From: Bacteroidota bacterium
Lineage (GTDB): Bacteria > Bacteroidota > Bacteroidia > AKYH767-A > OLB10
DNA length: 64,000 bases
Assembly (NCBI GenBank): GCA_016722525.1
Contig: JADKJB010000001.1
Coordinates: forward strand, 124,001-188,000
Direction: 5' to 3'
The translations under genes were made by a program, and so were the position numbers. Positions 32,268-41,978 of this stretch are shown in pieces; within the stretch, counting starts at the first letter, position 1, and each line of letters starts with the position of its first letter. The notes beneath the pieces are model-generated. The model worked only from the letters and a program-made list of their open reading frames with translations. It did not search any database and was not told the origin of the DNA.

Positions 32268-33455
32268 TTACTTTATGATTTCGATTACCTGACCTGCACC
32301 AACGGTACGGCCACCTTCACGAATCGCGAAACGAAGACCTTTATCCATGGCTACCGGAACAATTAATTGAACTGTGATAGTAACGTTATCTCCTGGCATT
32401 ACCATTTCACGTCCTTCTGGAAGTACGATTTCTCCGGTAACATCAGTTGTTCTTAAATAAAACTGTGGACGGTATTTATTGTGGAAAGGAGTGTGACGAC
32501 CACCTTCTTCTTTTTTCAAAACATAAATTTCAGCTTTGAAATCGGTGTGTGGTGTAATCGATCCTGGCTTGGCAACAACCATACCCCTGCGGATATCATT
32601 CTTTTCAATACCACGCAACAATAAACCTACGTTATCACCAGCTTCACCTTTATCAAGGATCTTACGGAACATTTCTACTCCTGTAACAGTTGAAGTAAGT
32701 TTCTTTTCCTGCATTCCAAGAATATCAACAGTATCGTTAGAATTGATGATACCTCTTTCAATACGTCCAGTTGCTACGGTTCCACGACCTGTAATCGAGA
32801 ACACGTCTTCAACGGGCATAAGGAATGGCTTATCAATATCACGAGGAGGGATTGGAATAAATGTATCAACAGCTTCCATCAAATCATTGATTTTTGGAAC
32901 CCAGTTAGCATCACCATTCAATCCACCTAAAGCAGAACCACGAATGATCGGAGTATTGTCACCATCAAATTGATAAAAACTCAACAATTCACGAATCTCC
33001 ATCTCAACAAGATCAAGAAGTTCAGGATCGTCAACCATATCAACTTTATTCATAAATACTACTATCTTAGGTACACCAACCTGACGTGCAAGCAGGATGT
33101 GCTCGCGTGTTTGTGGCATTGGACCATCAGTAGCGGCTACCACCAAAATAGCACCGTCCATTTGGGCAGCACCAGTAACCATATTCTTTACATAATCCGC
33201 GTGACCAGGACAATCAACGTGAGCATAGTGACGACTTTTAGTCTGATACTCTACGTGTGATGTATTAATCGTAATTCCTCTTTCTTTTTCTTCAGGAGCG
33301 TTGTCAATTGAAGAGAAGTCGCGCACTTCAGCAAGTCCCTGACTAGCAAGAACAGAGGTGATAGCAGCTGTGAGGGTAGTTTTACCGTGGTCAACGTGAC
33401 CAATAGTTCCAATATTAACGTGAGGTTTGGAACGATCAAATTTTTCTTTTGCCAT
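32268..33455 (-). CDS. tuf: Elongation factor Tu
   Basis: 395 residues, intact. G1 motif GHVDHGKT, switch II DCPGHADY, G4 NKVD, and beta-barrel domains 2 and 3 (GRGTVATGRIERG, GGRHTPF). Delivers aminoacyl-tRNA to the ribosome. Located between the Thr(GGT) and Trp tRNA genes as is usual in the phylum. Confidence 0.98.
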   Translation of the reverse strand: MAKEKFDRSKPHVNIGTIGHVDHGKTTLTAAITSVLASQGLAEVRDFSSIDNAPEEKERGITINTSHVEYQTKSRHYAHVDCPGHADYVKNMVTGAAQMDGAILVVAATDGPMPQTREHILLARQVGVPKIVVFMNKVDMVDDPELLDLVEMEIRELLSFYQFDGDNTPIIRGSALGGLNGDANWVPKINDLMEAVDTFIPIPPRDIDKPFLMPVEDVFSITGRGTVATGRIERGIINSNDTVDILGMQEKKLTSTVTGVEMFRKILDKGEAGDNVGLLLRGIEKNDIRRGMVVAKPGSITPHTDFKAEIYVLKKEEGGRHTPFHNKYRPQFYLRTTDVTGEIVLPEGREMVMPGDNVTITVQLIVPVAMDKGLRFAIREGGRTVGAGQVIEIIK

Positions 33456-33608
33456 TTTTTATTGATTATTAGACGAGGTTTTTATTAATTGATTTTTGAT
33501 TCCTGTTTTAGTTCCTGATTGCCATTTCCTATATATAAGGGCTGCTAGCTTTGACAGGAATATTTTTACTAACTCTAAATATGCTTCACTCTTTTTAAGG
33601 TCACTTTA

Positions 33609-33684
33609 TGGAGCCAATGACCAGGATCGAACTGGTGACCTCATCCTTACCATGGATGTGCTCTACCGACTGAGCTACATTGGC
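33609..33684 (-). tRNA. trnT: tRNA-Thr (GGT)
   Basis: Acceptor GCCAATG/CATTGGC, anticodon loop ATGGTAA giving GGT, T loop TTCGATC, encoded 3' CCA. Confidence 0.97.
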
Positions 33685-33793
33685 TTTTAACTTAGAGTGC
33701 AGACTTGAAAGTCACTTTCTTAAAGAAGCAAACTCAACTTCCTCATGCACTTCCTTTATTAAATTCCTCTATAACTTTTAAAGAACTATTCAG

Positions 33794-33866
33794 AGCGGAA
33801 GACCGGGCTCGAACCGGCCACCCTCAGCTTGGAAGGCTGATGCTCTACCAAATGAGCTACTTCCGC
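33794..33866 (-). tRNA. trnG: tRNA-Gly (TCC)
   Basis: Acceptor GCGGAAG/CTTCCGC, anticodon loop CTTCCAA giving TCC, T loop TTCGAGC. The 3' CCA is not encoded (CTG follows the discriminator). Confidence 0.97.
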
Positions 33867-34095
33867 TTATCTTTTTGAGAAACCCGGTACAGAACTATGA
33901 ACCAGATTTCTTCTTTAAATTAAAATACCTCTACAACGAAGTAGAGCTACCTTAATTAGTACTACCAATTAAATCACCAATTTTTAGTTATTTAATTGAT
34001 CTTCAGCAATCATATGACGTAAATCTGAATGAAACAAATCATTCGTTTACAGCTATCCTAAAACTTTAACCGGTTTAAACCTATAAAGTATTAAG

Positions 34096-34178
34096 TGGGG
34101 AGAGAAGGATTCGAACCTTCGAAGTCGTAAGACAACAGATTTACAGTCTGTCCCATTTGGCCACTCTGGTACCTCCCT
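34096..34178 (-). tRNA. trnY: tRNA-Tyr (GTA)
   Basis: Class II tRNA with long variable arm, anticodon loop CTGTAAA giving GTA. The acceptor stem pairs at six of seven positions, with an A-C mismatch at 1-72, possibly a base error. The 3' CCA is not encoded. Confidence 0.94.
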
Positions 34179-34230
34179 CACCTGCTTAAGCAGATAAACT
34201 CGGGACGGCTGTTGCCACATGATTCCGAAG

Positions 34231-34304
34231 AGCCGATGGAGGGATTCGAACCCCCGACCCACTGATTACAAATCAGTAGCTCTGGCCAACTGAGCTACAT
34301 CGGC
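34231..34304 (-). tRNA. trnT: tRNA-Thr (TGT)
   Basis: Acceptor GCCGATG/CATCGGC, anticodon loop TTTGTAA giving TGT, T loop TTCGAAT. The 3' CCA is not encoded. First gene of the tRNA-tuf transcript. Confidence 0.97.
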
Positions 34305-34350
34305 AATACTATTTATTAATCACTCAAAGAACACCCTAATTTTGGGATTG

Positions 34351-34381
34351 CAAATGTATGAAACATATTTTGATATACAAA
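34351..34381 (-). promoter_or_regulatory. Promoter of the tRNA-tuf block (TTTG-N19-TACATTTG)
   Basis: Exact -7 box TACATTTG (complement of 34351-34358) with a TTTG -33 box (complement of 34378-34381) at the ideal 19-nt spacing. Located 47 nt upstream of the first tRNA. Confidence 0.8.
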
Positions 34382-34523
34382 TAGTTACTGAAAAAATTTA
34401 TCAGTCATTATTTTAACAATTACCTGGTTTAATAAAGTTATTAACAATTCAGTGATCCAAATATTCAAAAATGCAGCGAATGCCTTTATTGAAGAGTCTT
34501 GTTTTCAACAAACTATATCTTTT

Positions 34524-34554
34524 TTGTAATATATATTCTAATTGACTATATTTG
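34524..34554 (+). promoter_or_regulatory. Promoter (TTG-N20-TATATTTG)
   Basis: Exact -7 box at 34547-34554 and TTG at 34524-34526, spacer 20 nt. Drives the secreted protein starting at 34588. Divergent from the tRNA promoter about 140 nt away. Confidence 0.8.
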
Positions 34555-34587
34555 CTATTAATGTATCTTTCATTAAATCAAAAAAAA

Positions 34588-36087
34588 ATGAAGCAATCAA
34601 TCGTAAAATATTACAAATCAGCATTTTTAATTTCTTTGGGTCTCTTTTTGCAAAATCATTCCGTTGGCCAAAATGTAGGTGTAGGAACTGCAACACCATT
34701 TGAAAAACTCCATGTTATTGGAAATATCAGATCATCCACTCTTGCAGGTATTGGAAACAGAGTTGTTTTGGCCGACCCAAATGGAACCCTATTAGTAACT
34801 CCGGGAACGACTTCTCCTGCCTGGATGACAACAGGAAATTCGGGAACAATAGCAGGAACCAACTTTATCGGCACCACCGACGTTGTTGATTTTGTTATAA
34901 ATACAGGAGGAAGTGCCGCCATCAACGAGAGAATGCGGGTTTTAGCTACCGGAAACGTAGGAATTGGCATTAGCCTTCCTTTGGCAAGATTACATGTTCA
35001 AACTGCTTCGGGTGTAGCTGTACGAGGTACTCAAACCGGCTTTGGCTCGGGCTACCTGGGATATAGTGGCGCCATTGCACTGGGAACTTTTGGCGTTACA
35101 CCCGGAGCAGTTATTTTTTCAGAAGAAGGAACTGCAACTGCTAATCCATCCTTAATAACTGTAACACGCAATCCCGCTTCCTATGCTGCCCATATTTCTT
35201 ATTCTGATGTGTGGATCGCAGGTTATTTCGGTGTCGACAATCCCAGTACTACATTCAATCCGCCAGGGATATATGGCCAGTTGAATGAATCTGCAAATTT
35301 TGGAAGCTTTGCTTTCCAAAATGCAATTTCAGGATATTTTAATCGGGGAATAGTTTTAGGCAATTCTTCCTATGGTGTTGGAGTCAGTGGGGTTGTTAAC
35401 AGTCAAAACCAGGATGGAATTGGTATTTTAGGAAGAGTATATTGCAATAATTTAGTTGCTGGAAATACCGGAGGCTATTTTGAATCCAATAATTATGCAG
35501 GCGTAAATAACTCATTTGCCTACGTGGCCAATGCGGGTTTAAACAGAAAGATAGCCGGAGTTGGTACTGTAAGTGAGATTATTCCTACTCCAAATCATGG
35601 ACGCATTACTCTCACTTGCCCCGAATCACCTGAATACTGGTATCAGGATTATGGCACTGTGGAATTAGTGAATGGAAGTGCTCACGTAGAATTAGATCCT
35701 ATTTTAGCTGACATCATTTTTGTTAATCCCGATTACCCCATCCGCGCATTTTGCACTCCCGTTGATATGCTGAATTTTAATGGCGTTGCTATGGCCAACC
35801 GCACTGCTACCGGATTTGACCTTATCGAACTTAATGGTGGATCCAACAGTGGCACACTTGAATATCAGCTGGTTGTTAAACCTAAAACCAATTATGGAGA
35901 AGGTAGATTTATGCAAGCTCCGGGTCCTATCGGGATAAAACCTGACAAAGAACCTGCCAAGGCAAAAGCCAAAAATCAACCTGATGTTTCTACTATATGG
36001 AGATGGCCTTCAGACAATGTTGTGTATGACTACACAATTCCTAAACCTGAACCTCAAAAAATGACCAAAACCATTGAGAAGAAATAA
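34588..36087 (+). CDS. Secreted tail-fibre-like protein 1
   Basis: Signal peptide (FLISLGLFLQNHSVGQ), then the segment NVGVGTATPFEKLHVIGN, common at the start of large Bacteroidota surface proteins with phage-tail-fibre-like repeats. The middle is Gly/Ala/Ser-rich and probably beta-helical (GVGVSGVVNSQNQDGIGILG). The C terminus is basic and Pro/Lys-rich. No T9SS sorting domain and no peptidase or other enzyme motif is visible. The ATG at 34588 is preferred over an upstream TTG at 34552, which overlaps the promoter. Its first ~100 residues closely match the next gene, so the two are tandem paralogues. Confidence 0.7.
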   Translation: MKQSIVKYYKSAFLISLGLFLQNHSVGQNVGVGTATPFEKLHVIGNIRSSTLAGIGNRVVLADPNGTLLVTPGTTSPAWMTTGNSGTIAGTNFIGTTDVVDFVINTGGSAAINERMRVLATGNVGIGISLPLARLHVQTASGVAVRGTQTGFGSGYLGYSGAIALGTFGVTPGAVIFSEEGTATANPSLITVTRNPASYAAHISYSDVWIAGYFGVDNPSTTFNPPGIYGQLNESANFGSFAFQNAISGYFNRGIVLGNSSYGVGVSGVVNSQNQDGIGILGRVYCNNLVAGNTGGYFESNNYAGVNNSFAYVANAGLNRKIAGVGTVSEIIPTPNHGRITLTCPESPEYWYQDYGTVELVNGSAHVELDPILADIIFVNPDYPIRAFCTPVDMLNFNGVAMANRTATGFDLIELNGGSNSGTLEYQLVVKPKTNYGEGRFMQAPGPIGIKPDKEPAKAKAKNQPDVSTIWRWPSDNVVYDYTIPKPEPQKMTKTIEKK

Positions 36088-36172
36088 AATAAACAAAACA
36101 AGCTTCATCCACGTAAAATAATTAAATAAAACTCAAAGTCTCAAAATAATTACCGTCCATTCTATTTAAATT

Positions 36173-37818
36173 ATGAATTTCAATACTTTAAAAATTAAGT
36201 TATTACTTTCTACCTTTTCGTTTTCAATTTTAGTATTAGGACCCATCATTTCTTATGGGCAAAATGTTGGAATTGGAACAGCAACTCCACTTGAAAAACT
36301 TCATGTCATTGGAAATATTCGGTCTTCAACATTAGCAGGTATTGGTAATAGAACAGTTCTTGCTGATCCCACCGGAACCTTGATACTTGCTACAGCTGCA
36401 AATTCACCTTCTTGGATGACTACCGGTAATAGCGGAACATTGGCAACAACTAATTTTATTGGTACCACAGATGTTGTTGATTTTGTTGTTAAAACAGGCG
36501 GCAGTGCTGCAGCTAATGAACGAATAAGAGTTTTGCAGGAGGTCCGGTATCAATTAACGCTGCAACAACACAAGCAGGTGATGTTTTAGGGGTTTATGGA
36601 ACAGGTTACGTTGGCACTATCAATGCCGCAAATAATTTTGCCGTCAATGGATATGTAAATGTTGCAGGAGGAGCTGGCGTCTATGGTGAGAATCCATCTG
36701 GAATTGGCGCATTTGGAAATTCCGGAGCAGGTGTAGGGGTATTAGGATTGACCGCAGGAGCAACCGGATTTGGAGTGCAGGCAGCAAATACAAATTTGGG
36801 GGGAACCGGAATTATTGCAACCGGGAATAATGTGGCGGGAACCTATCTATTAGCGGGAAGTGCTGGTTCATTCAAAGCAACTCGATTTGGTGTATTGGCT
36901 TTTTCAACAGTTTTATCAGGTGTTTCAGGTAGTGCAGTATTGGGTACAAATAATAAAACTATCATTATTTCATTCAACGGCGGGGCTGGTGTCACTGGTG
37001 TGGATTCTTCTGCAGGCTCAGGTGTCATTGGTGCCTCTTATTCATTAGGTGGCGAAGGTGTATACGGACTTGGAACAGGAACCAATGGAACCGGAATGCT
37101 TGGAGTGGCTAATGTTGGAGCTAGTCCCTATGGAGTTTGGGGTGTTGTTCCAACAGGAACGATCACTGCAAATAATTCATTAGCTATTTTTGGAGATAAC
37201 CAAACCACCGGAACTAATGCCGTAGGCATACTCGGACAAGAGCTGGCGGCACCAAATAGTGCAACACGCTACGCCATTTTTGCCAATGGCGATTTGGCTG
37301 CATCGGGCTTAAAAACTTTCGTAATTGACCACCCATCAGATCCTTCCAATAAATTCCTCAAACATTTTTCTATTGAATCCAATGAAGTGCTCAATATGTA
37401 CAGAGGAAATGCAATTATGGATGCAAATGGAGAAGCTGTTGTTATGCTGCCATCCTATTTTGAAACAATCAATAATGACAATTATTCCTACAACCTGACT
37501 TCAATTGGTCAGCAAAGCAGTGTTTTTGTAAAGCAAGAAATTCAGAACAAACAGTTTGTTATTTCAGGAGGTGCGCCCGGAATGAAAGTATCCTGGATGG
37601 TCACTGCAGAAAGAAATGATCCTTATCTGCAACAAAATCCCCAATTGCGGGAAGTGGAAGTTGCTAAAACCGGTGATGCATCGGGCAAATACCTGCTTCC
37701 ATACCTGTATGGTCAATCAAAGGAAGCTGCAATTTATTACAAACCAATGAAATCACTTACACCTGTAAGTGCTGAATCCAGTCAGACCCCGGAAGTTAAA
37801 ACCAAGAAAAATCCATAA
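36173..37818 (+). CDS. Secreted tail-fibre-like protein 2 (frame-broken)
   Basis: Paralogue of the preceding gene: signal peptide, NVGIGTATPLEKLHVIGN, WMTTGNSGT, NFIGTTDVVDFV, then long Gly-rich repeats (GVGVLGLTAGATGFGVQ and similar). The C-terminal part from about nt 37310 differs and has a folded look (FVIDHPSDPSNKFLKH, GAPGMKVSW). No T9SS sorting domain; ends with a Lys-rich tail. The frame breaks near 36538, where a single G must be added (RIRVLAGGPVSINAA). It lies 85 nt after its paralogue and 35 nt before the metalloprotease-like gene, so the three may form one transcript. Confidence 0.7.
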
Positions 37819-37853
37819 AACGATAAAGCTTCCAACCTAAAACAAAACAAATC

Positions 37854-40800
37854 ATGAAAAGGCTTTACCTTTTACTACTAAGTTTATCATTCAGTGCTCT
37901 TGCAATGGGGCAATGCATGACTTTCCCTGTGAGTTTATCCGAAAGGATCAATCAATCTGATATTATTATTGAAGGAAAAGTTGTTAATAAAACTTCTCTC
38001 TGGAATGCTACCCAAGATTTCATATATACCAGCAACGTTATAGAAGTTTACAAAGTATTCAAAGGCAATATCACTACCAATCAAATAGAAATTATTACTG
38101 AAGGAGGTCTTGTTGGCAACACTTTTATTAAAGCTGAACCTGCTTTAGAATTTAAAATTGATGAAACAGGAATCTTTTTTGGCGTTCCATCCACTCAAAC
38201 AAATAGCTTATCGCCTTTCTCTGCGACACTTCAATTTGAAGGTTATGCGGCCAATCAATCATTTATTAAATATGATATCAAATCGCAAGAAGCAATTGAC
38301 GCCTTCGAAGTTTATTCTGATATTTCTGTTCAAGTTTATCAAAGTATAATTACTCTCACCGGACAACCCTTTACTGAGATACTACCATTCAATGTTGCCC
38401 AGCCTGCAAATTCAGGTCCCGGCGGCAACCCCAGCCTACTGGCTTTTCCAACTATTACAGCTATTACTACACCTTCCACTGCTGGTACATTCACTTTGGT
38501 TACCATTACCGGAACCAATTTTGGAGCCGGTCCTTTTGGTGGCACCAGAGCCCTTGAATTCAGAGATGCCAATAACGGTGGTGCCGGATTTATTCCAACA
38601 CCTGCAAATCATATTATTTTGTGGAGTGCAGTTTCCATTCAAGCCTGGGTTCCAACTCAAGCTGGTAGTGGCACCATCAGAGTTACCAATGAATTGAATG
38701 AATCAACTATTTCAGGAATTTCAATTATTATTAACTATAACGAGTCCAACGTAAATTCAGGAGGTGTTTATTACCAACCTGATTTAGTGAATGACAATGG
38801 GATTGGTGGTTACAACTACCTTTATAATAATACATTCAATGCAAATGCCCCGGCTGTAGCTTCTTTTGAGCGCGCACTTCAAACCTGGAGGTGCAATACT
38901 TTTGTTAACTTCAATAAAACAGGAACAACTGCCATTGCTTGTCAAGCTTCTGATGGAAGTAATATTGTAACTTTTGATGGAGCATGTGCACTTCCTGCAG
39001 GAGTTTTAGGCGTTTCATATTCTTACTATAACGGCTGCGCATCAAATGTTTGGTACCTGACAGAAAACGATCTTAAATTCAGAACAAATGGAACCGGTGG
39101 TATTAACTGGAATTATGGCCCCGCTCCTACCGGTGGTGGCTTGTTCGATTTTGAATCAGTTTCTTTGCACGAATTAGGTCACAGCCACCAATTAGGTCAT
39201 ACCATTGTACCAGTTACTGTAATGAATTACGCAGTTGGTCCAAACACTGATCGAAGAACACTCACTGGAATCAGTGAACTTGCCGGTGGTAATGATATTA
39301 TGTCACGCAGCATAGTTAATAATTCGTGTGGGCCAAGTGCAATGATTGCATTGAACGCTTCTAATTGTTCCATAAATGCACCTATTGCAAACTTCTCCGG
39401 TTCACCTACAACAGGTTGTAATTCAATTTCTGTAACCTTCACCGATTTGAGTGTTGGCACTCCAACAACCTGGAACTGGAGTTTCCCAGGGGGAGCACCG
39501 GCAGTTTTTGTCGGGCAAAATCCTCCACCAATTTTATATGCAGCTCCCGGTAGTTACACTGTCACCTTAGTGGTAAGTAACGTTTCAGGAAACGATACTG
39601 AAATTAAAACCAATTATATAGTAGTAAACAACTGTCCTCCTCCTGTTGCCAATTTTTCAGCGGCTCCGTTATCCGTTTGCACAGGACAACAGGTATTTTT
39701 TAATGACCTATCCTCCAACTCACCAACAGGCTGGGCCTGGACATTCCCTGGCGGATCACCGGCAACATCGGCGTTGCAAAATCCATCAATAAGCTATGCT
39801 GCAGCGGGAGTATATGCAGTTACGTTAACGGCCTCCAATCTTTATGGATCAGGATCGATTACAAAAACTGCATATATCACAGTAGTAAACTGCCCATTGC
39901 CTCCTGTAGCGGCTTTTTCAGGAACACCCACTACTTTATGTGCAGGCGGAAACGTCACATTCTCTGATTTATCAACTAATAGTCCCAATACCTGGTCATG
40001 GACCTTTGCCGGAGGAACACCAGCTACTTCTATTCTCCAAAACCCTGTTATTAATTATGCCGTTGCAGGTGTATACGCAGTTACTTTAACTGTATCTAAT
40101 ATCAGCGGCACAAATACTACTACTATTGCCGGATACATTACAGTTAACGTATGTTCTGCACCGGTAGCAGCCTTCACCGGATGGCCAACAACAGTTTGTG
40201 CCGGCTCATCCGTATCGTTTGCCGATCAATCAACAAATTCACCTACAGGTTGGAATTGGATTTTCACCGGAGGAGCTCCATTTCTTTCAGCACTTCAAAA
40301 TCCAGTTGTTACTTATGCTACGGCAGGTGTTTATAATGTTTCGCTGCAAGCTATCAATGCATTTGGAAATAATTCATTAGTTAAAACAGCTTACATAACA
40401 GTTGCCACTTGTCCTGCTTTTGGAACGGGACTTATTGTCAATGATGGCTCTCTTATCCAGGTGGAGACAGGGGCGCTTGTAACAATTCAAGGCGGCATAA
40501 TTAACCGTGATAATGGGGCAAATATTGGCCGAATAGATAACAATGGTCAAATAACATTATCAGGTGACTGGACCAATAACAGTTCAGGGAATGCATTTAT
40601 TAATTCCAGCCCTGGTTCAACTGAATTTCTTGGAGCTGCGCAATTTATTACAGGGACCACAACAACAAATTTCTTTGATCTTATTCTAGCTGGCACCGGG
40701 ATAAAAACGCAAACTTTAAACACCGTTTGTCAAGGAACATTACAACTCCGCGATCGTGAGTTGGCAACGCAAGGATTCTGGATGCATGTCACCAACCCTT

Positions 40801-41909
40801 CAGTAGGAGCGGTAACTCGTTTCGGAGGATTAAATTCAACACCTGTTCAGGGTTTTGTTAGCAGTACCGGTGCCGGTCGTTTACGCCGAAACACCAATTC
40901 TCCCGGTCAATATCTATTCCCTATGGGATCCAGTCAGGGCAATCCAAGATTCAGACCAGTAGCTCTTACCCCAACAAATGCAGCTGCGAATACTTATGCT
41001 GGTCGTTTCGTAAATAATGATCCTACTGCTGATGGATTTTCTATTCTGTTAAAAGACGCCAATTTAGGTTCTATTAACCCGCTTTGGTATCAAAAAATAA
41101 ATGGACTCAGTGGCACAACCAATCCTGACATTAGATTATACTTTGATAATCTTCAAGATGCTATTGCCCCGCTACCAAATCTGCTTATGACACAATGGGC
41201 CTACAATGCACCTCCGGTTCAATGGAGATCTATTTCAGGAGTACTAATTTCAGGACTTGCGTCTCCGAATCTTTCCAGTGTTACCAAAAGCGCATGGATT
41301 TCATTCAATACTGAAAACTTCAATTTAGCTCCTCAATCTATACCATTGCCTGTTGAATTAATAAATTTCACAGGGGCTTGTGATAAAAATGATATCATCA
41401 TAAAATGGAGCACTGCATCTGAAATCAACAATGATTATTTCACCTTAGAAAGAAGTTCAGATGGAATTAATTTTGAAGAAGTTGCCAGGTTGAAAGGTGC
41501 AGGAACTACATCAGCACTTACAGAATATTCATTTGTTGATAATAATTCCAAATCAAACTCGTCCTGGTACTACCGGTTGAATCAATTTGATTTTAATGGA
41601 GAATCAGCATCATCGAAAATCATTACTGTTAATTGTTTTGCGAACACCTCTGCTTCTGCATTGATTAACATATACCCAAATCCTGTTAATACAGAATTAA
41701 ATATCGTTATCAATCAAAATGCACAGGGAAAAGCTGTTGTCAGAATAGTAAATGTACTCGGTCAAATAGTTTATTCAAAAGAATATCCGGTTGCCTCAGG
41801 AATTCAACAGTTAAAAATTGATCTTGGCTATCTTGCTCCTGATATTTATCAGGTAATTGTTGAAAGTGGAAATGAGCGAATTGTAGAGAAAGTGGTTAAA
41901 CAATTTTAA
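37854..41909 (+). CDS. Metzincin-like T9SS-secreted metalloprotease with PKD domains
   Basis: 1351 residues, intact. Signal peptide (LLLLSLSFSALAMGQ), an N-terminal domain (about 20-190), an IPT/TIG-type domain (about 200-285), then a zincin domain with HELGHSHQLGH (His439, Glu440, His443, His449) and a Met-turn candidate VMNY (Met457). The spacing of the three His fits metzincins, but the usual Gly between the second and third His is Gln here. Four PKD domains follow (about 512-853), then a beta-helix-like segment and a T9SS sorting domain from INIYPNP (about 1272) to the end. Predicted extracellular protease. Substrate unknown. A strong bidirectional terminator follows. Confidence 0.85.
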   Translation: MKRLYLLLLSLSFSALAMGQCMTFPVSLSERINQSDIIIEGKVVNKTSLWNATQDFIYTSNVIEVYKVFKGNITTNQIEIITEGGLVGNTFIKAEPALEFKIDETGIFFGVPSTQTNSLSPFSATLQFEGYAANQSFIKYDIKSQEAIDAFEVYSDISVQVYQSIITLTGQPFTEILPFNVAQPANSGPGGNPSLLAFPTITAITTPSTAGTFTLVTITGTNFGAGPFGGTRALEFRDANNGGAGFIPTPANHIILWSAVSIQAWVPTQAGSGTIRVTNELNESTISGISIIINYNESNVNSGGVYYQPDLVNDNGIGGYNYLYNNTFNANAPAVASFERALQTWRCNTFVNFNKTGTTAIACQASDGSNIVTFDGACALPAGVLGVSYSYYNGCASNVWYLTENDLKFRTNGTGGINWNYGPAPTGGGLFDFESVSLHELGHSHQLGHTIVPVTVMNYAVGPNTDRRTLTGISELAGGNDIMSRSIVNNSCGPSAMIALNASNCSINAPIANFSGSPTTGCNSISVTFTDLSVGTPTTWNWSFPGGAPAVFVGQNPPPILYAAPGSYTVTLVVSNVSGNDTEIKTNYIVVNNCPPPVANFSAAPLSVCTGQQVFFNDLSSNSPTGWAWTFPGGSPATSALQNPSISYAAAGVYAVTLTASNLYGSGSITKTAYITVVNCPLPPVAAFSGTPTTLCAGGNVTFSDLSTNSPNTWSWTFAGGTPATSILQNPVINYAVAGVYAVTLTVSNISGTNTTTIAGYITVNVCSAPVAAFTGWPTTVCAGSSVSFADQSTNSPTGWNWIFTGGAPFLSALQNPVVTYATAGVYNVSLQAINAFGNNSLVKTAYITVATCPAFGTGLIVNDGSLIQVETGALVTIQGGIINRDNGANIGRIDNNGQITLSGDWTNNSSGNAFINSSPGSTEFLGAAQFITGTTTTNFFDLILAGTGIKTQTLNTVCQGTLQLRDRELATQGFWMHVTNPSVGAVTRFGGLNSTPVQGFVSSTGAGRLRRNTNSPGQYLFPMGSSQGNPRFRPVALTPTNAAANTYAGRFVNNDPTADGFSILLKDANLGSINPLWYQKINGLSGTTNPDIRLYFDNLQDAIAPLPNLLMTQWAYNAPPVQWRSISGVLISGLASPNLSSVTKSAWISFNTENFNLAPQSIPLPVELINFTGACDKNDIIIKWSTASEINNDYFTLERSSDGINFEEVARLKGAGTTSALTEYSFVDNNSKSNSSWYYRLNQFDFNGESASSKIITVNCFANTSASALINIYPNPVNTELNIVINQNAQGKAVVRIVNVLGQIVYSKEYPVASGIQQLKIDLGYLAPDIYQVIVESGNERIVEKVVKQF
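39391..40425 (+). repeat. Four tandem PKD domains (coding)
   Basis: Four units of about 85-90 codons, each with (V)AxFSGxPTTxC, VxFxDLSTNSPTxWxW, FPGGxPATS, ALQNPxIxYAxAGVYxVTL. Protein-level repeats within the metalloprotease-like gene. Confidence 0.88.
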
Positions 41910-41928
41910 TACTCAGAGAATATTAAAT

Positions 41929-41978
41929 AAAAATCAAAGGTGTCGGATTTAAAATCCGGCACCTTTGATTTTTTATTT
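41929..41978. terminator. Bidirectional terminator
   Basis: 18-bp stem with one G-T pair (41931-41948 with 41954-41971), 5-nt loop, T run after and A run before. Lies between convergent genes ending at 41909 (+) and 41979 (-). Confidence 0.92.

Noticed and set aside
34053..34262. Small - strand open frame with a PEWPNGTDCKSV stretch
   Set aside because: It lies across tRNA-Tyr and part of tRNA-Thr. This is the well-known spurious translation of a tRNA gene.
34588..37818. Prophage tail-fibre genes
   Set aside because: Both proteins have Sec signal peptides and no phage structural, lysis or integrase genes surround them.
39227..39460. Antisense open frames inside the large secreted genes
   Set aside because: They lie opposite repetitive Thr/Ser/Gly coding sequence, lack starts with promoter support and resemble no protein; they are shadows of the real genes.
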